Source: Candidatus Delongbacteria bacterium (GTDB lineage: Bacteria; JAGOEH01). Taken from it: a stretch of 27,702 nucleotides of DNA. The position numbers were made by a program, and so were the translations under genes. The stretch lies in NCBI GenBank assembly GCA_017997825.1, contig JAGOEH010000021.1:1-27702 (forward strand). Reading direction: 5' to 3'. The notes beneath the pieces are model-generated. The model had not been told where the DNA came from and did not search any database. It worked only from the letters and a program-made list of their open reading frames with translations. Below, in pieces: positions 1-7,650 of this stretch (the stretch's first letter is position 1; each line of letters opens with the position of its first letter).

Positions 1-1437
1 CGACTGCACTGGTATCCGAAAAAAGGGGCTTTCCGCGCGGGAAGGGTTGAAGGTAATCAGTGGGATGATGACAGTATCGGCACTTATTCGGTCGCGATGG
101 GATACAATGTTCAAGCCTCGAATACGGGTTCTATAGCAATGGGATATAATACTCAAGCCTCGGGGTTTTCTTCCATTGCGATGGGACTCCATTCTCAAGC
201 CTCGGGAAATTATTCCACCGCAATAGGAACCAATGTTCAAGCCTCGGGGGAATCTTCCACTGCAATGGGTGTTCAAACTCTAGCCTCGGGATATTCTTCC
301 ACCGCAATGGGACACCAATCTATAGCCTCAGGACAGACTTCCACCGCGATGGGACTCCATTCTCAAGCCTCGGGAAATCATTCCATAGCAATGGGATATA
401 ATGCTCAATCCTCCAATACGGGTTCTATGGCGACGGGATATAATACTCACGCAAGTGGTTCGTTCGCTATTGCGATGGGATACAATACTAAAGCCTCGGG
501 AAATTATTCCACCGCGATGGGAGATAGCAGTCAAGCCTCAGGGGCTTATTCCACAGCAATAGGATTTCGTTCCATAGCCAGCGGATACTCAAGTTACGCC
601 ATCGGTTCCAGGGCCAATACCAATAACAAGTTTGGAGCAATGGTCATCACCGACGATTATGACAACGGTCATGTAACAACGATGGCATCTACCGACTATG
701 AATTGACCATGCGCTTTTGCGGCGGATACCGTCTGTTTACCAATTCCACTCACAGCACCGGGGTCTATATGAATGCCGGAGAAAGTGGCTGGAGCAACTA
801 CTGCGATCGCAACAAAAAGGAAAATTTTAAAGCCATCGATAATGAAACCCTGCTAGACCAGCTCCGGGGCATTCCGGTGACCCGCTGGAATTACAAAGGC
901 AACCCTAATATCGACTATATCGGGCCAATGGCCCAGGATTTTTATGCCGCCTTCCACCTAGGCGGAGAGGACAGCCTCGGCATCAACTCAATCTGCATCG
1001 ACGGCGTCACCCTGGCGGGAGTCAAAGCCTTGGAGGAACGCACCCACACCATGAAATCGGAAATCGATTCGCTCACGGCTGAGAACCAACAGATCAAATC
1101 CGCTTTCAGCACCATTCAGGCTGAGAACCAGCAAACAAAAACCGCTTTCAGCACCATTCAGGCTGAATTGATGAACCTTACGGGCGAGTATAAAAAAGTC
1201 ATGCTGGAAAACCATCAACTCTCCGCCCGAATCGATCAATTGATGCGGAACAACCGGGAATTAAAAAACCAAATAGATCGGGATAACCGGGAGTTGAAAG
1301 CCCAACTGGCCCGGATGACTGAAACTCTGGACCGCCTGGCTGCCCGGGAAGAAACGATTGAACCCGCTTCCCCATCCGCATCGGCCGTCAGTCATTCGGC
1401 TTATCATCCCGAACGGGTCACAACCATTCTTCCATAG
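1..1437 (+). CDS. Head-repeat / peptidase S74 surface protein (5'-partial)
   Basis: The reading frame is open from base 1, so the N-terminus lies outside the window; 478 residues are visible. The first residues match the region before the repeats in the downstream paralog. Roughly twelve 14-residue repeats follow (about residues 26-200), of the form TAMGxxxxASGxxS, the left-handed beta-roll head repeat known from YadA/Hag trimeric adhesins. Next comes a peptidase S74 (endosialidase-type intramolecular chaperone) domain, from about residue 270, with CDRNKKENF, WNYKG and IGPMAQDF motifs. A heptad-rich coiled coil follows, then a Pro/Ser tail ending TTILP. There is no beta-barrel anchor and no T9SS domain, so this is probably a trimeric secreted or surface fibre rather than an autotransporter. 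The exact role is unknown. It is a tandem paralog of the gene at 1908. Confidence 0.85.
   Translation, partial: RLHWYPKKGAFRAGRVEGNQWDDDSIGTYSVAMGYNVQASNTGSIAMGYNTQASGFSSIAMGLHSQASGNYSTAIGTNVQASGESSTAMGVQTLASGYSSTAMGHQSIASGQTSTAMGLHSQASGNHSIAMGYNAQSSNTGSMATGYNTHASGSFAIAMGYNTKASGNYSTAMGDSSQASGAYSTAIGFRSIASGYSSYAIGSRANTNNKFGAMVITDDYDNGHVTTMASTDYELTMRFCGGYRLFTNSTHSTGVYMNAGESGWSNYCDRNKKENFKAIDNETLLDQLRGIPVTRWNYKGNPNIDYIGPMAQDFYAAFHLGGEDSLGINSICIDGVTLAGVKALEERTHTMKSEIDSLTAENQQIKSAFSTIQAENQQTKTAFSTIQAELMNLTGEYKKVMLENHQLSARIDQLMRNNRELKNQIDRDNRELKAQLARMTETLDRLAAREETIEPASPSASAVSHSAYHPERVTTILP
76..620 (+). repeat. 42-bp tandem repeats encoding 14-residue head repeats
   Basis: About twelve degenerate 42-bp units, each encoding xAMGxxxQASGxxS. 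Most variation lies at the four residues after MG and the three before S. Unit pairs such as GLHSQASGN and GYNxQxSNTGS recur at a distance within the array, which suggests segmental duplication. The downstream paralog has only about eight units. Confidence 0.85.
1078..1161 (+). repeat. Tandem 42-bp duplication in the coiled coil
   Basis: Two adjacent 42-bp copies (1078-1119 and 1120-1161) encode AENQQIKSAFSTIQ and AENQQTKTAFSTIQ. Fourteen residues equal two heptads, so the coiled-coil phase is kept. The paralog at 1908 has a single copy. Confidence 0.85.
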
Positions 1438-1907
1438 CTCGCACATCGGTCAAACCAATCTCTTAAATACTCTCATTTCCCCATGGCAAGATCGAGATCT
1501 CCACTCAATAATCCGCATTCAATCCGTGATTTATTTCCTCATTAAAAATATTTTGACAATCATTAGTATTTGACGTATATTCAATATATAGATAGAATTG
1601 ATAATCGCTTGCGACCTTGCAACCTGGTATCCTCTCCAAATTCGATATAGTATCGATGCCGTTTAAATAAGGGTTTGATCAGTTACTTGTTTAGGCCATT
1701 GAATGAGCCGGATCGCATTAAAGAGCCATCCATTGCAAACAGCCCTTCCAACGAAGAAGATCACCATAATGGTTTCTGATACAGCGAGATTAGTCGTATG
1801 CTTATTCGACCGGTCCGATTTTGATACCCGATACCATAAGCGGCCAAAAAACCATGAATGTCATGGGATAACGATATAGACTAATCAAAGAGAAAAGGAG
1901 ACATATA
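1438..1907. other. 470-bp intergenic region with promoter and long leader
   Basis: No convincing gene. It holds a strong promoter (1553-1581) whose transcript would run about 320 nt before the ATG at 1908. The leader contains small dyads, including CGATA-TAG-TATCG and a perfect 6-bp hairpin, CCATGA-ATG-TCATGG, at 1852-1866, about 40 nt before the start. I could not match the leader to a known riboswitch. Confidence 0.6.
1553..1581 (+). promoter_or_regulatory. Sigma70-type promoter for the second S74 gene
   Basis: TTGACA at 1553-1558, a 17-bp spacer and TATATT at 1576-1581. The nearest downstream gene on this strand starts at 1908, so a long 5' leader is implied. Confidence 0.6.
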
Positions 1908-3401
1908 ATGAGAACAATAACGATTGTTCAAACATTAATTGTCCTATCGTTGACGGTATCCGCCCAAAACATTACCAACACGCTCGGAACCGGGGGGGAT
2001 TACATCATCCGGGACGCCGCCAACCTGTATCTGACCTTCAAACAATCGACCGGATTGATGGGTCTGGGTGCCGGTGTAATCACACCCCGAACACAACTGG
2101 AGATCGGCGGAACTGAAGGGCTGCTGGTAACAGGAACATACACTTCAGGAACCCCATTGAATTTAGGCGCCGGGACCCGATTGCACTGGTATCCGAAAAA
2201 AGCGGCTTTCCGTGCAGGAGGGATTGAAGGTAATCAGTGGGATGACGACAGTATCGGCATTTACTCGGCAGCAATGGGATATAATACTCGAGCCTTTGGT
2301 GATTTTTCTACCGCCATGGGATACAATACTCAAGCCTCGGGATATTCTTCCACCGCGATGGGCCTACAAACAAATGCCTCGGGATATTCTTCCACCGCGA
2401 TGGGATTTGTTACTCAAGCCTTTGGTGATTTTTCCACCGCTATGGGATACCAAACTCAAGCCTCGGGGTATTATTCCACTGCGATGGGATATGGTACTGA
2501 AGCCTTGGGGAATTATTCCACTGCGATGGGAAATTTTACATTAGCATCAGGAAATTTCTCGATAGCGATGGGAATTCAAGATACTGCCAGTGGAATAGTA
2601 TCGGTAGCTATCGGTACCAAGGCCAATACCCAAAATCACACCGGAGCAATGGTCTTCACCGATTATTCCGGAAATTCAGTAACCACTTCTGCCGATGCAG
2701 ACAATCAACTGACCATGCGCTTCACGGGTGGGTATCGTTTCTTCACCAATATAATACATACCACTGGTGCTTACATGGATCCCGGAACCAGTGGGTGGAC
2801 TAACTACTGCGATCGCAACAAAAAGGAGAATTTCAAAGCCATCGATAACGAAGACCTGCTGTATAAGCTCCGGGGCATTCCGGTGACCCGCTGGAATTAC
2901 AAAGGCAACCCTAATATCGACTATATCGGGCCGATGGCCCAGGATTTTTATGCCGTCTTCCACCTGGGCGGAGAGGACAGCCTCGGCATCAACTCAATCT
3001 GCATCGACGGCGTCACCCTGGCGGGAGTCAAAGCCTTGGAGGAACGCACCCGCATCATGAAATCGGAAATTGATTCCCTCACGACTGAGAACCGTCAGAT
3101 AAAAACCGCTTTCAGCGTCATCCAGACTGAAGTGAAGAATCTCACTGGCGAGAATAATAAAATCAGACATGAAAACCATCAACTCTCCGGCCGAATCGAT
3201 CAACTGGCCCGTGACAACCAGGAATTAAAAAACCAAATAGATCGGGATAACCGGGAGTTGAAAGCCCAACTGGCCCGAGTCACTGAGGCTCTGGACCGCC
3301 TGACCGCCCGGGAAGAAACGACTGAACCCGCTTCCCCATCCGCATCGGCCGTCAGTCCTTTGTCCGGTCATCCCGAGCAGGTCACAACCATTCTTCCATA
3401 G
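1908..3401 (+). CDS. Secreted head-repeat / peptidase S74 protein
   Basis: 497 residues, complete. The ATG follows AAAGGAGACATATA, a good ribosome-binding site. Residues 1-19 are a Sec signal peptide (cleavage likely after VSA). Residues 20-115 form an N-terminal region with LGTGGDYIIRDAANLYLTF. Residues about 120-240 hold eight head repeats of the TAMGxxTQASGxxS type. An S74 intramolecular chaperone domain spans about 301-380 (CDRNKKENF, WNYKG, IGPMAQDF, DGVTLAGVKALEE), and a coiled coil about 380-470 (NQELKNQIDRDNRELKAQL). Known S74 domains help fold trimeric fibres and can be released by autocleavage. At the usual Ser-Asp cleavage position this protein has Cys301-Asp. I infer a trimeric surface or extracellular fibre; what it binds cannot be told. 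Confidence 0.85.
   Translation: MRTITIVQTLIVLSLTVSAQNITNTLGTGGDYIIRDAANLYLTFKQSTGLMGLGAGVITPRTQLEIGGTEGLLVTGTYTSGTPLNLGAGTRLHWYPKKAAFRAGGIEGNQWDDDSIGIYSAAMGYNTRAFGDFSTAMGYNTQASGYSSTAMGLQTNASGYSSTAMGFVTQAFGDFSTAMGYQTQASGYYSTAMGYGTEALGNYSTAMGNFTLASGNFSIAMGIQDTASGIVSVAIGTKANTQNHTGAMVFTDYSGNSVTTSADADNQLTMRFTGGYRFFTNIIHTTGAYMDPGTSGWTNYCDRNKKENFKAIDNEDLLYKLRGIPVTRWNYKGNPNIDYIGPMAQDFYAVFHLGGEDSLGINSICIDGVTLAGVKALEERTRIMKSEIDSLTTENRQIKTAFSVIQTEVKNLTGENNKIRHENHQLSGRIDQLARDNQELKNQIDRDNRELKAQLARVTEALDRLTAREETTEPASPSASAVSPLSGHPEQVTTILP
2260..2620 (+). repeat. 42-bp head-repeat array in the second paralog
   Basis: About eight degenerate 42-bp units encoding TAMGxxTQA(S/F)G(Y/D)(S/F)S. Units with ASGYSS and with AFGDFS each occur twice, indicating unit-level duplication. 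Confidence 0.8.
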
Positions 3402-3491
3402 CCCGCTCATCCATCAAATAGTTTCGATTGAGCTTTGTTCTACATAGTCATAAACGGCTGTATATAAATGCCTGTTTCCGCAGGTTTATGC

Positions 3492-3520
3492 TTGACATCC
3501 TCAATCTGTTTTATTATGAT
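3492..3520 (+). promoter_or_regulatory. Near-consensus sigma70-type promoter upstream of nhaC-family gene
   Basis: TTGACA at 3492-3497, a 17-bp spacer and TATGAT at 3515-3520. The expected start point lies about 100 nt before the ATG at 3626. Confidence 0.7.
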
Positions 3521-3625
3521 ATCCCGGATTCATTCTTCATCTTTCGTGATCATTATTCCATGGGAGTCTTTATCAAAAAAAAGGCTCAAGCTCGATGAAC
3601 CTCAAATTCAGAAAGCGGTGCAGGC

Positions 3626-5110
3626 ATGACTCATTTCGGTTTCTGGTCGATACTTCCCCCGGTAATTGCCATCATCCTGGCCATTAAAACCCGTCAGGTT
3701 TTCGTATCATTACTGTTTGGAATCTGGATGGGATGGATTGTGCTGCAGCACGGCAATTTCTTTTCCGGAACGACGGCCACCATCCAGGCGCTGGTCGATG
3801 TCTTCAAGGATCCCAACAATACCCGGACCATCATGTTCAGTTCGTTGGTGGGGGCTCTGATTGCCTTTGTTCAACGTTCAGGCGGGGTGGATGGATTCAT
3901 CACGTATGTCAACCGATTTCTGGATCATGTTGAAACCAAAATCCAAGGCAAGAGCCGGATGATTGTCCAGCTCCTGGCCTGGATGACGGGATTGATGATA
4001 TTCGTGGAAACCAGCATCAATGCGCTGACGGTCGGTTCCATCTACCGTCCGATTTTTGACCGGATGAAAATCTCGAGAGAAAAACTCTCCTATCTGGTGG
4101 ATTCCATTTCCGCTCCAACCTGCCTGCTGATTCCGATGAATGCCTGGGGAGCCTATATCATGGGACTACTGGCCGCCCAGGGCTTCGAAAAACCTTTTAC
4201 CGTATTACTGAAATCCTACCCGATGAATTTTTATCCCCTATTCACCATCGGCTTACTACTGATTGTAATCTTGACCCAAAAAGATGTGGGAGCGATGAAG
4301 AAGGCCGAGCAGCGGGCGATCAAGGAAGGTAAAGTGATGAGAGACGGGGCGGTACCGTTGATTTCGGCCGACGTCATCACCCTGGAGAAAAAAGAGGGAG
4401 TGCCGGCTCGGGCACGGAACATGGTGATCCCGATCTTCATTATGGTCTTCATGATGCCGATAACACTGGTGTCGACCGGCTGGTCCAAGGTAACCAACGC
4501 CGAAAGCCTGAGCTGGTATCAGCACCTGTTTTATGCGCTGGGTGAGGGTTCCGGTTCGACGGCGGTACTGTATGCCGTGCTGTTGGCCGTTATCGTCGGC
4601 AGTATCATGTATTCGGTTCAGCGTATCCTGAGTTTCAGCGAAATCATCGATCTGATTTTCAAGGGAATCAGCGGGCTGATTCCTCTGGCACTGTTGATGA
4701 TGCTGGCGTTCGCCATCGGAGCGGTCTGCCGCAATCTGGGAACCGGGATCTATGCTGCCGAGGTTTCCAAATCGTGGCTCTCCCCTAACCTGGTTCCCCT
4801 GATCGTATACCTGGTGGCCTGCTTTATCTCGTTTTCCACCGGAACCTCCTGGGGGACCTTCGCCATCATGATCCCAATCGGGGTACAGATGGCCGGCGTG
4901 ATGGATGCCAATATTTATTTGACGATCGCGGCGGCTCTGAGCGGGGGATTGTTCGGGGATCACTGTTCCCCCATTTCCGACACCGTGATTGTCTCTTCGA
5001 TGGCCTCGGCCTGCGATCATATCGATCATGTCAAAACCCAATTGCCCTATGCCCTGATGGCCGGGTCATCCGCTGCGGTACTCTATCTGGTCCTTGGATT
5101 TGTGATCTGA
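3626..5110 (+). CDS. NhaC-family Na+/H+ antiporter
   Basis: 494 residues with about 11-12 hydrophobic segments, an inner-membrane protein. The family signature is clearest near the C-terminus: GDHCSPISDTVIVSSMASAC, followed by DHVKTQLPYAL. The N-terminal FWSILPPVIAIILAIKTRQV is also typical of NhaC/PF03553 proteins. Members exchange Na+ for H+, and some use organic anions (MleN-type malate/lactate exchange); the sequence does not decide the substrate. It is a single-gene unit with its own promoter. The ribosome-binding site before the ATG is weak (GCGGTGCAGGC). It faces the convergent dehydrogenase gene, with 143 bp between them. Confidence 0.88.
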   Translation: MTHFGFWSILPPVIAIILAIKTRQVFVSLLFGIWMGWIVLQHGNFFSGTTATIQALVDVFKDPNNTRTIMFSSLVGALIAFVQRSGGVDGFITYVNRFLDHVETKIQGKSRMIVQLLAWMTGLMIFVETSINALTVGSIYRPIFDRMKISREKLSYLVDSISAPTCLLIPMNAWGAYIMGLLAAQGFEKPFTVLLKSYPMNFYPLFTIGLLLIVILTQKDVGAMKKAEQRAIKEGKVMRDGAVPLISADVITLEKKEGVPARARNMVIPIFIMVFMMPITLVSTGWSKVTNAESLSWYQHLFYALGEGSGSTAVLYAVLLAVIVGSIMYSVQRILSFSEIIDLIFKGISGLIPLALLMMLAFAIGAVCRNLGTGIYAAEVSKSWLSPNLVPLIVYLVACFISFSTGTSWGTFAIMIPIGVQMAGVMDANIYLTIAAALSGGLFGDHCSPISDTVIVSSMASACDHIDHVKTQLPYALMAGSSAAVLYLVLGFVI

Positions 5111-5253
5111 TAAACCCATCCACCGGAATCTTTTTCATTGATCATTCTTGAAAACTGATTAATTTCGAAGGAACAGAAATAGACATACTGAGGATTTTGA
5201 GATCCGTTTTTATATAGGCTTAGCTGATATCACAGATTGAAGCTGTTCGATTA

Positions 5254-6219
5254 TCAGCTCACCACATTGGCAGGCTGTGAGTTAAGAAAAGCCTCGATGT
5301 TATCGATACAGATCCGGGTCAGAGTGCGGAAGGCGGCATCGGTATACATACTGGAATGGGGGGAAAGCACCACCTTATCGGCGGCCAGCAGACGCTGCAT
5401 TCCCGGTGTATCCCAGTGGGGTGGTTCATCCCAAAAGACATCCAGACCGGCGCCTCGAATTTGGCCCGACTCCAGAGCATCCAGTAGGGCATCCATTTCG
5501 ATGATGGCACCGCGGGCTGTATTGACCAGGATCGGCCGGCGGGCCATAGCCGCAAACGCAGCCTGATCGAGCAAGCCCCGGGTTTCGACTTCCAGAGCGG
5601 CATGGATCATGATAATATCGCTTTGAGCCAACAATTCCGGCAAATCCACAAATTGCACCCCAAGGGCCCGGGCTCGTTCCGGGCTGGGCCGGCGGGTGAA
5701 TGCCAGCACCCGGCAGCCGAATCCATTGGCGATCGCCGCCGAACGGGCTCCGATCTGACCGGTCCCGATAATCCCGACCGTCAATCCATGGATTTCCAAT
5801 CCCTCAAAGGAAGCCCAGTCAAATCCATGCTTCCGGACATGGGCATCCGCCGGACCCAGTCGTTTGGCCAGATGTAATACCATGGCCCAGGCATGCTCGG
5901 ACACCGAATAGGCCGCGTATCCCGGCACATTGGTAACCGTGACGCCGCACCGCTTGGCCGCCTCCCGATCCACATTGTTATACCCGGTCGACCATAGCGA
6001 AATCATGCGCAAGGTGGAGCAGGACTCGATAATCCCGGCCGGAAACGCCACATTGGTGGCGGAAATCACGATATGAGCGTCCCTCATCCGTTCCAGTAGA
6101 TCCTCTTCCCCGGAGGGATAGTCCGGGCAAAACCGGGCCTCTCCGATCGCCTCCAATCGGGCATGTTCCTGCGGAGTCCACCTAACCTTATGCACAATCG
6201 AAATCTTAATTCCGGCCAT
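5254..6219 (-). CDS. D-2-hydroxyacid dehydrogenase, NAD-dependent
   Basis: 321 residues, the normal length for the family. The Rossmann dinucleotide loop is GTGQIG (152-157). The catalytic trio is visible: Arg236 in NTARGAI, Glu265 in DVFWDEPP and His288 in SPHSSMYT. STGYNNVDREAAKRCGVTV (77-95) is the usual substrate-binding segment. Such enzymes reduce 2-keto acids, for example hydroxypyruvate/glycerate or phosphoglycerate; the absence of an ACT domain argues against a SerA-type enzyme, and a glycerate/2-ketoacid reductase is more likely. It is cytoplasmic. It lies downstream of the racemase gene on the same strand but 372 bp away, so it probably has a separate transcript. Confidence 0.9.
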   Translation of the reverse strand: MAGIKISIVHKVRWTPQEHARLEAIGEARFCPDYPSGEEDLLERMRDAHIVISATNVAFPAGIIESCSTLRMISLWSTGYNNVDREAAKRCGVTVTNVPGYAAYSVSEHAWAMVLHLAKRLGPADAHVRKHGFDWASFEGLEIHGLTVGIIGTGQIGARSAAIANGFGCRVLAFTRRPSPERARALGVQFVDLPELLAQSDIIMIHAALEVETRGLLDQAAFAAMARRPILVNTARGAIIEMDALLDALESGQIRGAGLDVFWDEPPHWDTPGMQRLLAADKVVLSPHSSMYTDAAFRTLTRICIDNIEAFLNSQPANVVS

Positions 6220-6445
6220 ATCGCCATTCCATTTTAGATTTATGCCGTGTCATTATGGTCTCCTCGTATTAATCCAAACCGGACCAATCAATTCATCATT
6301 CAATCACTCTATCGATAGTTCGTAATGTCAATCTAAACCTGCCGTAATTATTCATCTCGACCATAACGCTACCCAAACCCGCAATAACAATCCACCCCGC
6401 ATCCAATTTATGGCAATCAACCGGGATACGATAAGGATTCGGGAA

Positions 6446-6492
6446 AATAGATCGGCCGGTAGTTTATCCTGGGATTGGAATACCGATCTATT
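6446..6492 (-). terminator. 10-bp inverted repeat, possible terminator of the racemase gene
   Basis: AATAGATCGG (6446-6455) and CCGATCTATT (6483-6492) are perfect inverted repeats around a 27-nt loop. On the minus strand the right arm runs into TTCCC, giving CTATTTTCCC. The U-run is weak, so the terminator call is tentative; it lies about 100 nt after the racemase stop codon. Confidence 0.35.
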
Positions 6493-6506
6493 CCAAACGG
6501 TAACAG

Positions 6507-6521
6507 TCCGACGGCGTCGGA
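6507..6521. repeat. Small perfect hairpin
   Basis: TCCGAC-GGC-GTCGGA, a 6-bp stem with a 3-nt loop. No T-run follows on either strand. Confidence 0.4.
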
Positions 6522-6546
6522 TTGAAACCCGACAGGCCATAGGGCT

Positions 6547-6560
6547 CAGCCGATCGGCTG
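6547..6560. repeat. 14-bp perfect palindrome
   Basis: CAGCCGATCGGCTG. It lies 31 bp beyond the racemase stop and could be an operator-like site or part of an RNA hairpin. Confidence 0.4.
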
Positions 6561-6591
6561 GATCAAATCCCTGAATAAATAACCTCAAATC

Positions 6592-7437
6592 TCAGTTCTG
6601 TTTTTCCTTGGCTTGTTTAACCAGAGCCTGATAGAACGCGATCGAGCGATCGGCCAGTACATTGGTGGCACTCACCACCGGAACACCGGAACGCTCCGGA
6701 TTGAACGCCAGGGGAATCTCGGTACATCCCAGCACTACCACCATGGCGCCTTTGCTTTCCACATTCTTTCCGGCGGTATAGAGCCAATCTTCACATTGCC
6801 GCTTATCGCCATGAACCTTGATCGAATAAATGGCCTTCATGACACAGTTTTCCTCGATTTCCGGATCGGGGATCACCACCTCGATGCCGCGGGCGGCAAA
6901 CTCTTTCTCATATAATCCGGTGGAGATGGTGCCCGTAGTCGCCAGTAATCCGACCTTTTTAGCATTAGGATATTTTGAGGCCACTTCGGCCACCGTTTCC
7001 CGGATCATATTCAACACCGGGATATTGACCGCCTGCTGCATCCGGTTATAAAAAAAATGCACGGTATTACAGGGAATGGCGACAAATGAGGCCCCGGCCT
7101 TTTCCAGTCTGGTCAATCCTTCGATCAGATAGGCATAGATCGTGGTATCACCGCTCTTGATGGCGGCGGTACGGTCCGGAACTTGAGGAAAACTATAGAC
7201 CAGAGTGGGAATATGCTCCTGATCCTTGCCGGCCGGTGTGCGTTCCACAATCAACTGATACAGATTAGCGGTGGCTTCCGGCCCCATTCCTCCCAGAATA
7301 CCCAGGATGACCTGAGGCGCCGGAGATTGAGTCGCTTCGGTTGCCCAAACCGCCGACGGGGTGGAGACCAACGACACCAAACCGAGCATTATTAGAATCA
7401 ATGTCATAACGTTTGAACCTAATTTCTTCCGCATCAT
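6592..7437 (-). CDS. Exported aspartate/glutamate racemase family protein
   Basis: 281 residues. The start ATG follows GGGAGGAATC. Residues 1-32 are a classical Sec signal peptide (basic start, hydrophobic core, AVWA cleavage site), so the mature enzyme should be periplasmic. The catalytic domain follows: GILGGMGPEAT near 46-56, first catalytic cysteine Cys123 in IPCNTVH and second Cys238 in LGCTEIPL. Both cysteines of the cofactor-independent two-base mechanism are present, so activity is plausible. The family interconverts L- and D-aspartate or glutamate. Export is unusual, since housekeeping racemases are cytoplasmic. It probably forms a single-gene unit; a candidate promoter lies about 90 nt upstream. 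Confidence 0.88.
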   Translation of the reverse strand: MMRKKLGSNVMTLILIMLGLVSLVSTPSAVWATEATQSPAPQVILGILGGMGPEATANLYQLIVERTPAGKDQEHIPTLVYSFPQVPDRTAAIKSGDTTIYAYLIEGLTRLEKAGASFVAIPCNTVHFFYNRMQQAVNIPVLNMIRETVAEVASKYPNAKKVGLLATTGTISTGLYEKEFAARGIEVVIPDPEIEENCVMKAIYSIKVHGDKRQCEDWLYTAGKNVESKGAMVVVLGCTEIPLAFNPERSGVPVVSATNVLADRSIAFYQALVKQAKEKQN

Positions 7438-7523
7438 GATTCCTCCCTGGGTAATCCGTTTACAGGTTTACATTATGTATCATATCCATCATCAATCAAT
7501 TTGATATACCCAATATTTTAATA

Positions 7524-7552
7524 ACTCTAATAACAAACAGCAAAAATGTCAA
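7524..7552 (-). promoter_or_regulatory. Candidate promoter of the racemase gene
   Basis: On the minus strand TTGACA (7547-7552), a 17-bp spacer and TAGAGT (7524-7529) as a weaker -10. It would give a leader of about 80 nt. Confidence 0.4.
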
Positions 7553-7650
7553 GGACAAATAAAATTGAATTCATCGCCGTTTTTTTTAGACAAAATAGTT
7601 TAAAATTTAAGTTGTTTTGTATATATAAAAAAAACAACCCAGGAGTCAAA

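Larger units (their letters stand above)
6220..6591. other. 372-bp intergenic region rich in inverted repeats
   Basis: No convincing gene; a 78-codon minus-strand frame here resembles no family I recognise. The region contains three separate dyads between 6446 and 6560, listed individually. Confidence 0.6.

Noticed and set aside
328-534. 68-codon minus-strand frame with repeated ISHR/ISRG units
   Set aside because: Antisense reading of the head-repeat array; the periodicity is inherited from the DNA repeat.
76-620. CRISPR-like regular array
   Set aside because: The 42-bp periodicity is in frame with a protein repeat and has no spacer-repeat alternation.
2212-2544. 110-codon frame with periodic PRWD-like units
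   Set aside because: It is the alternative-frame reading of the 42-bp head repeats and has no ribosome-binding site.
1-3401. Trimeric autotransporter adhesins
   Set aside because: The head repeats fit, but there is no C-terminal membrane anchor; the S74 domain and coiled coil occupy that end.
3467-3488. Hairpin CCTG-TTTCCG-CAGG followed by TTT after the second S74 gene
   Set aside because: Short stem and no real T-run; not listed as a terminator.
4256-5041. 261-codon open frame antisense to the NhaC-family gene
   Set aside because: Composition is rich in His, Arg, Gln and Asp with no domain; it is a shadow of the conserved transporter frame.
5111-5253. Terminator between the antiporter and dehydrogenase genes (GGAT...ATCC then GTTTTT near 5190)
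   Set aside because: The stem is only 4 bp; too weak to claim.
6352-6588. 78-codon minus-strand frame between dehydrogenase and racemase genes
   Set aside because: No ribosome-binding site or recognisable family, and it covers the inverted-repeat cluster.
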